Under the pieces are notes generated by a model. That model was not told the DNA's origin. It was given only the letters and a program-made list of their open reading frames with translations, and made no database searches. This document shows, in pieces, positions 1-5,422 of a stretch of 5,422 nt of DNA (its first letter is position 1; every line of letters begins with the position of its first letter). The stretch comes from Ardenticatenia bacterium. Its GTDB lineage: Bacteria > Chloroflexota > Anaerolineae > Aggregatilineales > Ch27. The DNA is taken from the NCBI GenBank assembly GCA_026983935.1, contig JALSTC010000041.1, positions 1 through 5,422 on the forward strand, written 5' to 3'. The translations under genes and the position numbers were made by a program.

Positions 1-237
1 GTGATTCTCGAAAGCAAGCGGCGAGACGGTGCTGCCCTCAAGTTCTGTCAGCAGGTTCTGGAAGCGCCCGATCCCCCGACCATTGTGATCCTGACCAGCT
101 TTGCCAATGAAGATGAGCGCCTGAGCTTGAAACATTTGGGCATTGAGCACTATCTTCTGAAAGATATCGCGACCGATGATCTAATTTCGCTGGTGCATCG
201 GCTTGCCAGAAAGCGAATTCGCACGCGGGCACAGTAA
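1..237 (+). CDS. Response-regulator receiver (REC) domain protein, 3' part only
   Basis: The reading frame is open at the window edge, so the true start lies upstream; the GTG at position 1 aligns with the end of receiver strand beta-3 and is not a start. The 78 visible residues cover the second half of a CheY-like fold: beta-3 (VIL, residues 1-3), the following DG turn (9-10), beta-4 with the conserved Thr (ILTSF, T32), and beta-5 with the conserved aromatic and Lys (YLLKD, Y51 and K54). The ILTSF and LLKD forms are common in NarL/LuxR-type receivers. The protein stops about 24 residues after K54, so the receiver is C-terminal: a stand-alone REC protein or the tail of a longer one. No DNA-binding domain follows. 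The residue right after VIL, normally the phosphorylated Asp, is Glu (E4), and the usual Pro four residues later is Arg, so phosphorylation may be lost. The family is clear; the signalling partner is unknown. Confidence 0.8.
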   Translation: MILESKRRDGAALKFCQQVLEAPDPPTIVILTSFANEDERLSLKHLGIEHYLLKDIATDDLISLVHRLARKRIRTRAQ

Positions 238-271
238 TCGTTGCTGGCCAGAGGTGAGATTGATATGAACA

Positions 272-302
272 CCCCGCCATCTGCAGACGGCGGGGCGTTT
301 TT
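272..302 (+). terminator. Rho-independent terminator after the receiver gene
   Basis: CCCCGCC at 272-278 pairs perfectly with GGCGGGG at 289-295. The region between includes the self-complementary TCTGCAGA (280-287), which can extend the stem after one A/C mismatch. The hairpin is followed by CG and a run of five T at 298-302. It begins 34 bp after the receiver stop codon, in the right place and orientation to end that transcript. Read from the minus strand the hairpin is followed only by TGTTCAT, so it is at best a weak terminator for the convergent small gene. Confidence 0.85.
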
Positions 303-332
303 GCGCTCTTTTTGCCTGTACGGACGCCGATG

Positions 333-536
333 CTAATCGGGCAGTATTTCGGCGCTGAGGAAGTAGTCCAGCCAGATCAGCACGGCCAGCGCCAGCGGGA
401 TGATGACGAAGATCGTCTCGATCCCGAATTCGGCCACATCGGTGCCGATAATGGCGAAGATCAACAGGGTGGCAAGCACACCGGCAATGATGGATACAAC
501 CCACACAATGACACGTCGCAGTGTTAATGACGACAT
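333..536 (-). CDS. Small two-segment membrane protein, function unknown
   Basis: This is a 67-residue protein. The start was placed at the ATG read from 536 to 534 because a perfect AGGAGG lies four bases upstream. A longer reading to 692 would add 52 residues of non-hydrophobic sequence and would run across the candidate promoters. Two hydrophobic stretches are visible: about residues 9-31 (Val/Ile/Leu/Ala-rich, preceded by two Arg that suggest a cytoplasmic N terminus) and about 41-61. A short segment holding Asp and Glu (GTDVAEFG, 31-38) separates them, and the tail is acidic (SAEILPD). No catalytic motif is seen. The gene stands alone, converges on the receiver gene and diverges from the transporter gene. 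Its membrane location is well supported by composition; I do not recognise a family and infer no specific role. Confidence 0.72.
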   Translation of the reverse strand: MSSLTLRRVIVWVVSIIAGVLATLLIFAIIGTDVAEFGIETIFVIIPLALAVLIWLDYFLSAEILPD

Positions 537-540
537 AGCG

Positions 541-546
541 CCTCCT
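541..546 (-). promoter_or_regulatory. Strong Shine-Dalgarno of the small membrane protein
   Basis: CCTCCT on the plus strand reads AGGAGG on the minus strand, four bases before the ATG at 536-534. It decides the start of the 67-residue protein in preference to the longer open frame. Confidence 0.8.
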
Positions 547-583
547 GAACTGACGCAAAAGTAATTTTTGACCACTGTTGTCC

Positions 584-613
584 ATTCTAGCCAAGGATGC
601 AGAGTTTTGCCAG
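584..613 (-). promoter_or_regulatory. Candidate sigma70-type promoter for the small membrane protein gene
   Basis: Read on the minus strand there is CTGGCA (613-608, 4 of 6 matches to TTGACA), an 18-base spacer, then TAGAAT (589-584, 5 of 6 matches to TATAAT). Transcription would begin near 577 and leave a leader of about 40 bases carrying the AGGAGG. The call is by consensus only. Confidence 0.35.
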
Positions 614-635
614 CCGATCTGGATGGCGATATCTT
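607..635 (+). promoter_or_regulatory. Candidate sigma70-type promoter for the MFS transporter gene
   Basis: TTGCCA (607-612, 5 of 6 matches to TTGACA) is followed after exactly 17 bases by TATCTT (630-635, 4 of 6 matches to TATAAT). Initiation near 642 would give a leader of about 68 bases before the ATG at 710. The position argues against the longer reading frame that opens at 578, since translation from there would have to begin upstream of this promoter. The call is by consensus only. Confidence 0.4.
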
Positions 636-709
636 TAGTGCCGTGTTGGCTCGCGGCCTGTTTGCCTCAGGCGGCACACTGTTGGCCGCCATTTTTCAGG
701 ATCATGCCG

Positions 710-1984
710 ATGAATGCTGCCCCTCACCCCGATTCCGATCTGCGCTGGAACTTCCGCATGGGCGTGCTGAACGGTATCGCCTTCCGAACGGTAGACACGC
801 TGATCAATCCGAATCTGGTGCTGGTCGTGTTTCTGTCACAGCTCACGGATAATCCGATCATCCTGGGACTGCCTGCGTCGCTCTGGGTAGGCGGCTTTAT
901 GCTCTCACAGCTCTGGGCCAGCGGATACATCCGACGGCTGGCGCGTGTGCTGCCTGTGTACCGCACGATGAGTCTGCTGCGCGGTTTGCTGTGGCTGGGC
1001 GTTGTGTTGATGACGGCGTTTGTGCGGTCGCCCGCCGTTCTGCTGGCAGGGTTCCTGATCTTTCTGGTCGCCTATCCGCTGATCTGGGGAATTGGCGGCC
1101 TGGCCTTCATGGAAGTTATCAGCAAAGTGATCCCGCCGCGCAGGCGAGGACCGTTTTTTAGCTGGCGTATGTCACTTGGCGGAATCGTCGCCGTTGGCGC
1201 GGGGGCACTGGTCAATCAGGTGCTCAGGCCGGATTTTCCGCTGGGTTTTCCGCACAACTTTGCCCTGCTGTTTGCGCTTGCTGCCATGATAACAGTGCTC
1301 GGTGTGCTGGCCTTCCATGCCATACGTGAACCGGCCTCAGAGCCGCACCCGCCGGAGCAGGTCGGACTGCGCGGGCGTTGGGTAGAAATTCGGGACGTCT
1401 GGCGCAATGATCCGAATTATCGCCACTACATCAAGGCGCGGGTGGCGCTGCTGCTGGCGGTGGGAACCGCGCCGCTGATCGTGATTTTCGCTCGCAGCCG
1501 CTACAATCTGCCGCTCAACGCGGCTGCCGTCTTTCTGATAGCGGACACAGTGACCGGCTTGATCGCCGTGGCGCTGAGCGGCTGGTTTAGCACACGATTC
1601 GGCAACCGCCTGCTGGCCTTGATTGCGGCGGTGGTCGGAAGCTGCGTCTTTCTGATGATTGTCGGGGCGGGGGTGATCGATCTGCCGGAGATGGTGGTGA
1701 TGCCATATTTCCTGGTCGTGTTCGTTCTGCTGGCTGTTCACAACGGGGCAGGAGCGATCAGCCTGTTCTCGCTGAATTTGAACATCGCCCCACCGGAGCG
1801 CCGCCCATTATATATCGGGCTGGGCGGTACAATCATCGGGCTGGCTTCTTATGTCGGCGCAGGGCAGGGGGTTATTGTCGCATTTGCGGGATACCAGACA
1901 CTTTTTGCGCTGGCTGTGGGGTTGATGCTCTTCGCCCTGTGGCATCTGTTTCGCCTGTACGACCCGACTGAAAGCGCGACCTGA
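710..1984 (+). CDS. Major facilitator superfamily (MFS) transporter
   Basis: This is a 424-residue integral membrane protein with twelve hydrophobic segments, at roughly 19-42, 51-72, 86-106, 108-136, 155-171, 183-204, 243-261, 269-293, 300-321, 328-354, 368-389 and 393-414. The hydrophilic loop between segments 6 and 7 (about 206-242) divides it into two six-helix halves, as in MFS carriers. SGWFSTRFGNR (290-300), between segments 8 and 9, resembles MFS motif A. PPRRRG (142-147) and PPERRP are basic loops expected in the cytoplasm. The ATG at 710 was chosen for an AGGA eight bases upstream (698-701); the ATG at 704, two codons earlier, is possible. The frame is open from 578, but that stretch lacks family-like sequence and contains a candidate promoter. 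The substrate cannot be told from sequence; drug or metabolite efflux and uptake are all possible. The next gene starts 3 bp after the stop, so the two are probably co-transcribed. Confidence 0.85.
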   Translation: MNAAPHPDSDLRWNFRMGVLNGIAFRTVDTLINPNLVLVVFLSQLTDNPIILGLPASLWVGGFMLSQLWASGYIRRLARVLPVYRTMSLLRGLLWLGVVLMTAFVRSPAVLLAGFLIFLVAYPLIWGIGGLAFMEVISKVIPPRRRGPFFSWRMSLGGIVAVGAGALVNQVLRPDFPLGFPHNFALLFALAAMITVLGVLAFHAIREPASEPHPPEQVGLRGRWVEIRDVWRNDPNYRHYIKARVALLLAVGTAPLIVIFARSRYNLPLNAAAVFLIADTVTGLIAVALSGWFSTRFGNRLLALIAAVVGSCVFLMIVGAGVIDLPEMVVMPYFLVVFVLLAVHNGAGAISLFSLNLNIAPPERRPLYIGLGGTIIGLASYVGAGQGVIVAFAGYQTLFALAVGLMLFALWHLFRLYDPTESAT

Positions 1985-1987
1985 TCG

Positions 1988-2539
1988 ATGGCAGGTGATC
2001 GTACTTCGGCACAGGTTCCTCTCTGGCTGTGGCGGGCCTTGCTGCTGGCGCTGACAGGGTTGATTCTCGGAGGGCTGTCCGGCGTGGTACTGCTTGCACT
2101 TGGCGCAGCAGACCCGCCCCGTGCCGGGCCGCTGCAATGGCAGCAGGAGGCCGAATCGGGCGAGTGTCTGGATGCAGCCGCACTGGTATTGCCTCCGCTG
2201 CGTTCTCCGGTAACAGTAGAGCTGACCGCCGTGCGCATGGAGTTGGCGGCTTCGCTGGCTGTCTGGGGGGTGTGGCTGGGGACGCCGGAGGCCGCTGGTC
2301 TGCGCTGGGAAGTGCTGCCGCCGGGCTATTATCGCCATGCCGGGCAGACGATCCCCTTTTATCATATTGGCGCAGGCGAGAATACGCTGCGGCTGGATAT
2401 CAGCGGTGGGCACTACGTGCTGTGGCTGAACCATGAGCGGGCGACCGAAGGCGCTGCTCCGGTAGATTCATTTGCCTGGGGGCTTGTTGGAGACGCAGGG
2501 ATATGCTGGCGGCGTCTGGCGATTTATGGCCCGAATTGA
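1988..2539 (+). CDS. Membrane-anchored hypothetical protein with probable beta-sandwich domain
   Basis: This is a 183-residue protein starting 3 bp after the transporter stop without an obvious Shine-Dalgarno, which suggests translational coupling. Residues 16-40 form one long hydrophobic helix after a short N terminus with a single Arg just before it. No lipobox Cys or convincing signal peptidase site is evident, so a signal anchor is likely, with about 140 residues outside the cytoplasm. The second half alternates short hydrophobic strands with turns: WGVWLG (93-98), LRWEVL (105-110), NTLRLDISG (132-140), YVLWLNHE (143-150), WGLVGD (164-169) and RRLAIYG (175-181). That order resembles LamG/DUF1080-type concanavalin-like beta-sandwiches, where VxLWLN-like and WGL-like strands are typical. 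This is an inference from pattern, not a confirmed family match. C60 and C173 could form a disulfide. Ligand and function are unknown. Confidence 0.72.
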   Translation: MAGDRTSAQVPLWLWRALLLALTGLILGGLSGVVLLALGAADPPRAGPLQWQQEAESGECLDAAALVLPPLRSPVTVELTAVRMELAASLAVWGVWLGTPEAAGLRWEVLPPGYYRHAGQTIPFYHIGAGENTLRLDISGGHYVLWLNHERATEGAAPVDSFAWGLVGDAGICWRRLAIYGPN

Positions 2540-2625
2540 TAGCTTTTGAGAGCGATTCGCGGGTACTATCAACGCCGTCTGCGGCGCACCTGTACATTGA
2601 CGCAGTGCAAAGGATCAAAAGACCC
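2540..2625 (+). promoter_or_regulatory. Intergenic leader before the mevalonate genes, possible promoter
   Basis: These 86 bp are the only sizeable gap between plus-strand genes after 710, so an operon promoter is expected here. The best -10-like box is TACTAT (2564-2569). The nearest -35-like box, TTGATA (2536-2541, overlapping the previous stop), is 22 bases away, which is too far for a standard sigma70 promoter. A small perfect hairpin (CGCCG 2573-2577, CGGCG 2582-2586, loop TCTG) lies downstream. It has no T run and is not a convincing terminator. Read-through from the upstream pair is equally possible. Confidence 0.22.
2610..2614 (+). promoter_or_regulatory. Shine-Dalgarno of HMG-CoA reductase
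   Basis: AAGGA lies 11 bases before the ATG at 2626, a slightly long but acceptable spacing. It supports that start over an earlier in-frame ATG at 2503, which would overlap the previous gene by 37 bases and add 41 residues absent from the family. Confidence 0.55.
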
Positions 2626-3921
2626 ATGTCCGATACGCAACGTCCATCCTCACGACTGCCCGGCTTCTTCAAGCGTTCCCTGGCGGAGCGGGCGGCCATT
2701 GTCAGCCAGTGGGCTGGGCTGGAGACAGACGAACAGACCGTTTTGCTCGGCATCTCCGGGTTGACCCCCAACCAGGCCGAGCACATGATCGAAAACGTGA
2801 TCGGCACGTACACGCTCCCGCTGGGCATTGCCGTGAACTTCCTGATCAACGGGCGGGATTATCTCATCCCGATGGTGGTGGAAGAGGCGTCGGTTGTGGC
2901 CGGGGCCAGCTACGCTGCCCGGCTGGTGCGTGCTGGCGGCGGATTCGTGACCAGCAGTGACGACCCGGTGATGATCGGGCAGATTCAAGTGCTGGACGTG
3001 GATGATGTATACGTGGCCGCCGGGCAGGTCATGGCGATCAAGGATCGGCTGCTGGCGGAAGCTAACAGCCGCGATCCGGTGATCGTGGAGCTGGGCGGCG
3101 GTGCGCGGGATGTTGAAGTCCGCCCCCTAATGGAGACGCCCGCCGGGCCGATGTTGATTGTACATTTGCTCTATGATGTGCGCGACGCGATGGGCGCGAA
3201 CACGGTGAACACCGCCTGTGAGCATCTCGCGCCGATCATCGAGGAAGTAACAGGCGGGCGCGTCAATCTGCGTATTCTCAGCAATCTGGCCGACCGTCGG
3301 CTGGCGACGGCGGAGTGCACCATCCCGCCCGATGTACTGGCGACGGATGAACTCTCCGGCGCGGACGTCGTGCGGGGCATTGTGGAGGCTTATGCCTTTG
3401 CCGCCGCAGACCCCTACCGTGCCGCCACGCATAACAAGGGTGTGATGAACGGCATGGATGCCGTATGCATCGCCACCGGGAATGACTGGCGGGCGCTGGA
3501 AGCCGGGGCGCACGCCTACGCGGCGCGCAGTGGGCGCTATACCAGCATGTCCGAATGGTGGGCGGATGGGGAAGGCAACCTGTGCGGGCGGCTGAAGCTG
3601 CCGGTGGCCGTCGGGATGGTTGGCGGTGCGACTCGTGTGCATCCGACGGCGCGGGTTGCCCTCAAGATTCTGGGTGTGAGCAGTGCCCGTGAACTGGCCG
3701 AGGTGATGGTGGCTGTCGGATTGGCGCAGAATCTGGCCGCGATCCGGGCGCTGGCGACAACGGGCATCCAGGCCGGGCATATGCGGCTGCACGCCCGCCA
3801 GCTTGCCATCGCTGCCGGGGCCAGCGGGGAACTGCTCCAGCGTGTGGTGGAGGCCATGATCGCGGAAGGCGCGATCCGCCTCGACCGTGCGCAGGAACTG
3901 GTGAAGGAACTGCGCGGTTAA
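2626..3921 (+). CDS. mvaA: Hydroxymethylglutaryl-CoA reductase, class II
   Basis: This 431-residue cytosolic enzyme reduces HMG-CoA to mevalonate with two hydride transfers, the committed step of the mevalonate pathway. From recall of the Pseudomonas mevalonii enzyme (428 residues), the sequence aligns over its whole length with a constant offset of four. All catalytic residues are present: E87 (VVEEAS), K271 and N275 (HNKGVMNG), D287 (GNDWR) and H385 (AGHM). Other family marks are ENVIG (56-60), NGRD (75-78), the dinucleotide-binding DAMGAN (187-192) and RILSNLADRR (216-225). D150 matches the Asp (D146) linked to NADH preference in the P. mevalonii enzyme, so NADH use is inferred. There is no N-terminal membrane domain, as expected for class II. 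The C-terminal flap (about 375-431) is complete. The gene is followed after 28 bp by HMG-CoA synthase, so a biosynthetic role is more likely than the mevalonate breakdown known in Pseudomonas. Confidence 0.97.
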   Translation: MSDTQRPSSRLPGFFKRSLAERAAIVSQWAGLETDEQTVLLGISGLTPNQAEHMIENVIGTYTLPLGIAVNFLINGRDYLIPMVVEEASVVAGASYAARLVRAGGGFVTSSDDPVMIGQIQVLDVDDVYVAAGQVMAIKDRLLAEANSRDPVIVELGGGARDVEVRPLMETPAGPMLIVHLLYDVRDAMGANTVNTACEHLAPIIEEVTGGRVNLRILSNLADRRLATAECTIPPDVLATDELSGADVVRGIVEAYAFAAADPYRAATHNKGVMNGMDAVCIATGNDWRALEAGAHAYAARSGRYTSMSEWWADGEGNLCGRLKLPVAVGMVGGATRVHPTARVALKILGVSSARELAEVMVAVGLAQNLAAIRALATTGIQAGHMRLHARQLAIAAGASGELLQRVVEAMIAEGAIRLDRAQELVKELRG

Positions 3922-3949
3922 CTACCGGGCAAGAACGGAGTTTGGTGTG

Positions 3950-5038
3950 ATGGTGGATAATCAGAATCCTTTGAATGCGGGCGTGTCATTACTCAAGCCC
4001 GCGCGTCCAGTCGGCATTGCCGGGTATGGCGCATACGTGCCGCGCTACCGGCTGCCGGGCCGCGAGATCGCTCGTGTCTGGACGGACGGCATGGGCGGCT
4101 CGCCGATCAAGGAAAAGGCCGTGCCGGGTCTCGACGAAGACGTGGTGACCATGTCCATTGAGGCGGCGCGCAGCGCACTGGCCCGCGCCGGGATCAGCCC
4201 GCAGCAGTTGCGGGCCGTGTGGGTCGGTTCGGAGAGCCATCCTTACGCCGTCAAACCGACCAGCACCATTGTGGCCGAGAGCATCGGCGCGGTGCCCAAT
4301 GTGCAGGCCGCCGATTGGGAATTCGCCTGCAAGGCCGGATCGGAGGCGATACAGGCTGCCATCGGCTTTGTCGGCAGCAGTATGGCAGACTTTGCCCTGA
4401 GCATCGGCATGGATACGGCGCAGGGCCGCCCCGGCGATGCGCTGGAATACACGGCGGCGGCGGGCGGTGCGGCCTATATTTTAGGGCCTGCGGAGCGGTC
4501 GCTGGCGGTCATTCAGGCCAGCTACAGCTATGTGACCGATACACCGGATTTCTGGCGGCGTGAGGGCGAAATGTACCCCAGCCACGGCGACCGCTTCACT
4601 GGCGAACCGGCCTATTTCAGGCACGTGCTCAGTGCGGCGCGGGTCATGATGGCGCAGATGGGCACGACGGCGGCGGATTACGCCTATGTCATTCTGCACC
4701 AGCCAAACGTCAAATTTCCAACCCGTGCGGCGAAAATGCTCGGCTTCAATGAGGATCAGTACGGCCCCGGCCTGCTCTCCGGCGAAATCGGCAATACGTA
4801 CTCCGGCAGCAGCCTGATCGGGCTGGCTGCGACGCTGGATGTTGCCCGGCCTGGTGACCGCATCCTGATGGTCAGCTACGGCAGCGGGGCGGGGTCAGAT
4901 GCGTTCGATCTCCTGGTCACGGATCGCATCACCGAGGCAGTCGGCAAAGCGCCCACCGTGCGTGATTACATCGCCCGCCGCACCGAGATTGACTATGCGG
5001 TTTATTCGCGCTTCCGTGGCAAGCTGCGGTTGGACTGA
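3950..5038 (+). CDS. Hydroxymethylglutaryl-CoA synthase, archaeal type
   Basis: This 362-residue enzyme condenses acetyl-CoA with acetoacetyl-CoA to give HMG-CoA. It belongs to the thiolase-fold superfamily and matches the archaeal HMG-CoA synthase group rather than the bacterial MvaS type. Catalytic residues visible are E95 (GSESHPYAVKP), the acyl-accepting C127 (FACKAGSEA) and H250 (LHQPN). N282 in GNTYSGSS and the glycine-rich YGSGAGSDAF near 310-319 are also typical. The fold begins at VGIAGYGAYVPRYR (about 21-34), so the N terminus is some 18-20 residues longer than usual archaeal members. The ATG at 3950 has GGAG nine bases upstream (3937-3940). A GTG at 3947, one codon earlier, is an equal alternative; a GTG at 3983 would give a more typical length but has no good ribosome site. 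The gene lies 28 bp after the reductase and 12 bp before the thiolase, consistent with one operon. Archaeal homologues work in a complex with thiolase and a DUF35 protein. Confidence 0.95.
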   Translation: MVDNQNPLNAGVSLLKPARPVGIAGYGAYVPRYRLPGREIARVWTDGMGGSPIKEKAVPGLDEDVVTMSIEAARSALARAGISPQQLRAVWVGSESHPYAVKPTSTIVAESIGAVPNVQAADWEFACKAGSEAIQAAIGFVGSSMADFALSIGMDTAQGRPGDALEYTAAAGGAAYILGPAERSLAVIQASYSYVTDTPDFWRREGEMYPSHGDRFTGEPAYFRHVLSAARVMMAQMGTTAADYAYVILHQPNVKFPTRAAKMLGFNEDQYGPGLLSGEIGNTYSGSSLIGLAATLDVARPGDRILMVSYGSGAGSDAFDLLVTDRITEAVGKAPTVRDYIARRTEIDYAVYSRFRGKLRLD

Positions 5039-5043
5039 GGAGG
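5038..5043 (+). promoter_or_regulatory. Shine-Dalgarno of the thiolase gene
   Basis: AGGAGG overlaps the last base of the synthase stop codon and lies seven bases before the ATG at 5051. It fixes the thiolase start and indicates close translational linkage of the two genes. Confidence 0.85.
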
Positions 5044-5050
5044 GGCTTCG

Positions 5051-5422
5051 ATGCGGGATGTGAGTATTGTTGGCATCGGGCGGACTCCGGTCGGCGAACA
5101 CTGGGACACCAGCCTGCGAGAACTGGCGGTGGAAGCGGCGCAGGAAGCCATGGTTGACGCCGGGCTTGAGCGTGATCGGATTGATGCGCTGTATGTGGGC
5201 AATGCGCTGGGCGGGGCTGTCAGCGGGCAGCAGCACCTCGGCCCGCTGCTGGCGGACTTCATCGGTTTGCGGGGTGTGGAAAGCTACACCGTGGAAGCGG
5301 CGGATGCTTCCGGCGGGGTGGCCCTGCGGACGGGATGGCTGGCGGTCGCCTCCGGTGCGGCAGATGTGGTCATGGTGCTGGGCGTGGAGAAGATGACCGA
5401 TGAGGTCGGCCCGGCGCGTGTG
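5051..5422 (+). CDS. Archaeal-type thiolase (acetoacetyl-CoA thiolase-like), 5' part; nucleophile Cys replaced by Asp
   Basis: The first 124 codons are present; the gene continues past the window. The N terminus (SIVGIGRTPVGEHW, 5-18), the GNALGG and GQQHLGPLLADFIGL segments (50-73) and VASG...GVEKMTD (99-117) match the archaeal thiolase/SCP2-thiolase group encoded beside archaeal HMG-CoA synthase. That enzyme joins two acetyl-CoA to acetoacetyl-CoA and passes it to the synthase. The position of the nucleophilic Cys, normally in EAACASG, reads EAADASG here: D85, codon GAT at 5303-5305. No other Cys occurs in the visible part. The conserved His and second Cys of the family lie beyond the window. 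The protein could be an inactive structural partner for the synthase, a divergent enzyme, or a lineage variant with other chemistry. The family is sure from context and sequence; thiolase activity is not. Confidence 0.88.
   Translation, partial: MRDVSIVGIGRTPVGEHWDTSLRELAVEAAQEAMVDAGLERDRIDALYVGNALGGAVSGQQHLGPLLADFIGLRGVESYTVEAADASGGVALRTGWLAVASGAADVVMVLGVEKMTDEVGPARV

Noticed and set aside
238..332. Possible small RNA or tRNA between the receiver gene and the small membrane gene
   Set aside because: Apart from the terminator hairpin there is no cloverleaf, promoter or other structure visible; the gap is short.
578..709. N-terminal extension of the MFS transporter (44 residues from an ATG at 578)
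   Set aside because: It contains several Cys and Trp without family resemblance, has no Shine-Dalgarno, and overlaps both candidate promoters. The AGGA before 710 gives a better start.
1808..2434. Minus-strand open frame of 208 codons
   Set aside because: It lies opposite the transporter and anchored-protein genes; its product is rich in Arg, Gln, Pro and His without a fold-like pattern, typical of an antisense frame in GC-rich coding DNA.
2573..2586. Hairpin between the anchored protein and HMG-CoA reductase as a terminator
   Set aside because: The stem is only five base pairs and no T run follows, so it cannot be supported as a rho-independent terminator.
2503..2625. N-terminal extension of HMG-CoA reductase (41 residues from an ATG at 2503)
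   Set aside because: It overlaps the preceding gene, and class II reductases begin near the MSDTQ start at 2626, which also has its own ribosome site.
3127..3792. Minus-strand open frame of 221 codons
   Set aside because: It is fully antisense to the well-conserved HMG-CoA reductase, and its composition is that of a shadow frame.
1..5422. Mobile element, CRISPR array or other repeat system
   Set aside because: No direct repeats with spacers, inverted terminal repeats, transposase or integrase motifs were seen; gene content and base composition look uniform.

Overview
The window is GC-rich bacterial DNA, probably from a member of the Chloroflexota (Anaerolineae-like). I infer this from three things: the start of a mevalonate-pathway operon that pairs a class II HMG-CoA reductase with an archaeal-type HMG-CoA synthase and thiolase, a divergent MFS transporter of a kind I associate with that phylum, and the high-GC codon use. 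The taxonomic call rests on recall of families, not on a search.

Positions 1-302 hold the 3' end of a gene for a response-regulator receiver domain, closed by a clear rho-independent terminator. The visible part lacks the usual phospho-acceptor Asp: a Glu sits at that place. On the minus strand, 333-536 encodes a 67-residue protein with two membrane segments and a very strong Shine-Dalgarno. The 173 bp between it and the next plus-strand gene carry two candidate sigma70-type promoters facing away from each other, with -35 boxes that overlap.

Positions 710-2539 carry two plus-strand genes 3 bp apart: a 12-segment MFS transporter, and a 183-residue protein with one N-terminal membrane anchor and a probable beta-sandwich domain outside the membrane. 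They look co-transcribed. Nothing in the sequence ties them to mevalonate metabolism.

After an 86-bp gap, positions 2626-5422 form a tight operon: class II HMG-CoA reductase, archaeal-type HMG-CoA synthase, and the first 124 codons of an archaeal-type acetoacetyl-CoA thiolase, which runs off the window. Together these would convert acetyl-CoA to acetoacetyl-CoA, then HMG-CoA, then mevalonate for isoprenoid synthesis. In archaea the thiolase and synthase form a channelling complex bridged by a DUF35 protein, whose gene would be expected just beyond the window.

The most notable feature is in the thiolase. Where the family has its nucleophilic Cys (pattern EAACASG), this sequence reads EAADASG, and no Cys occurs anywhere in the visible 124 residues. 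The reductase and the synthase both keep all the catalytic residues I could place.
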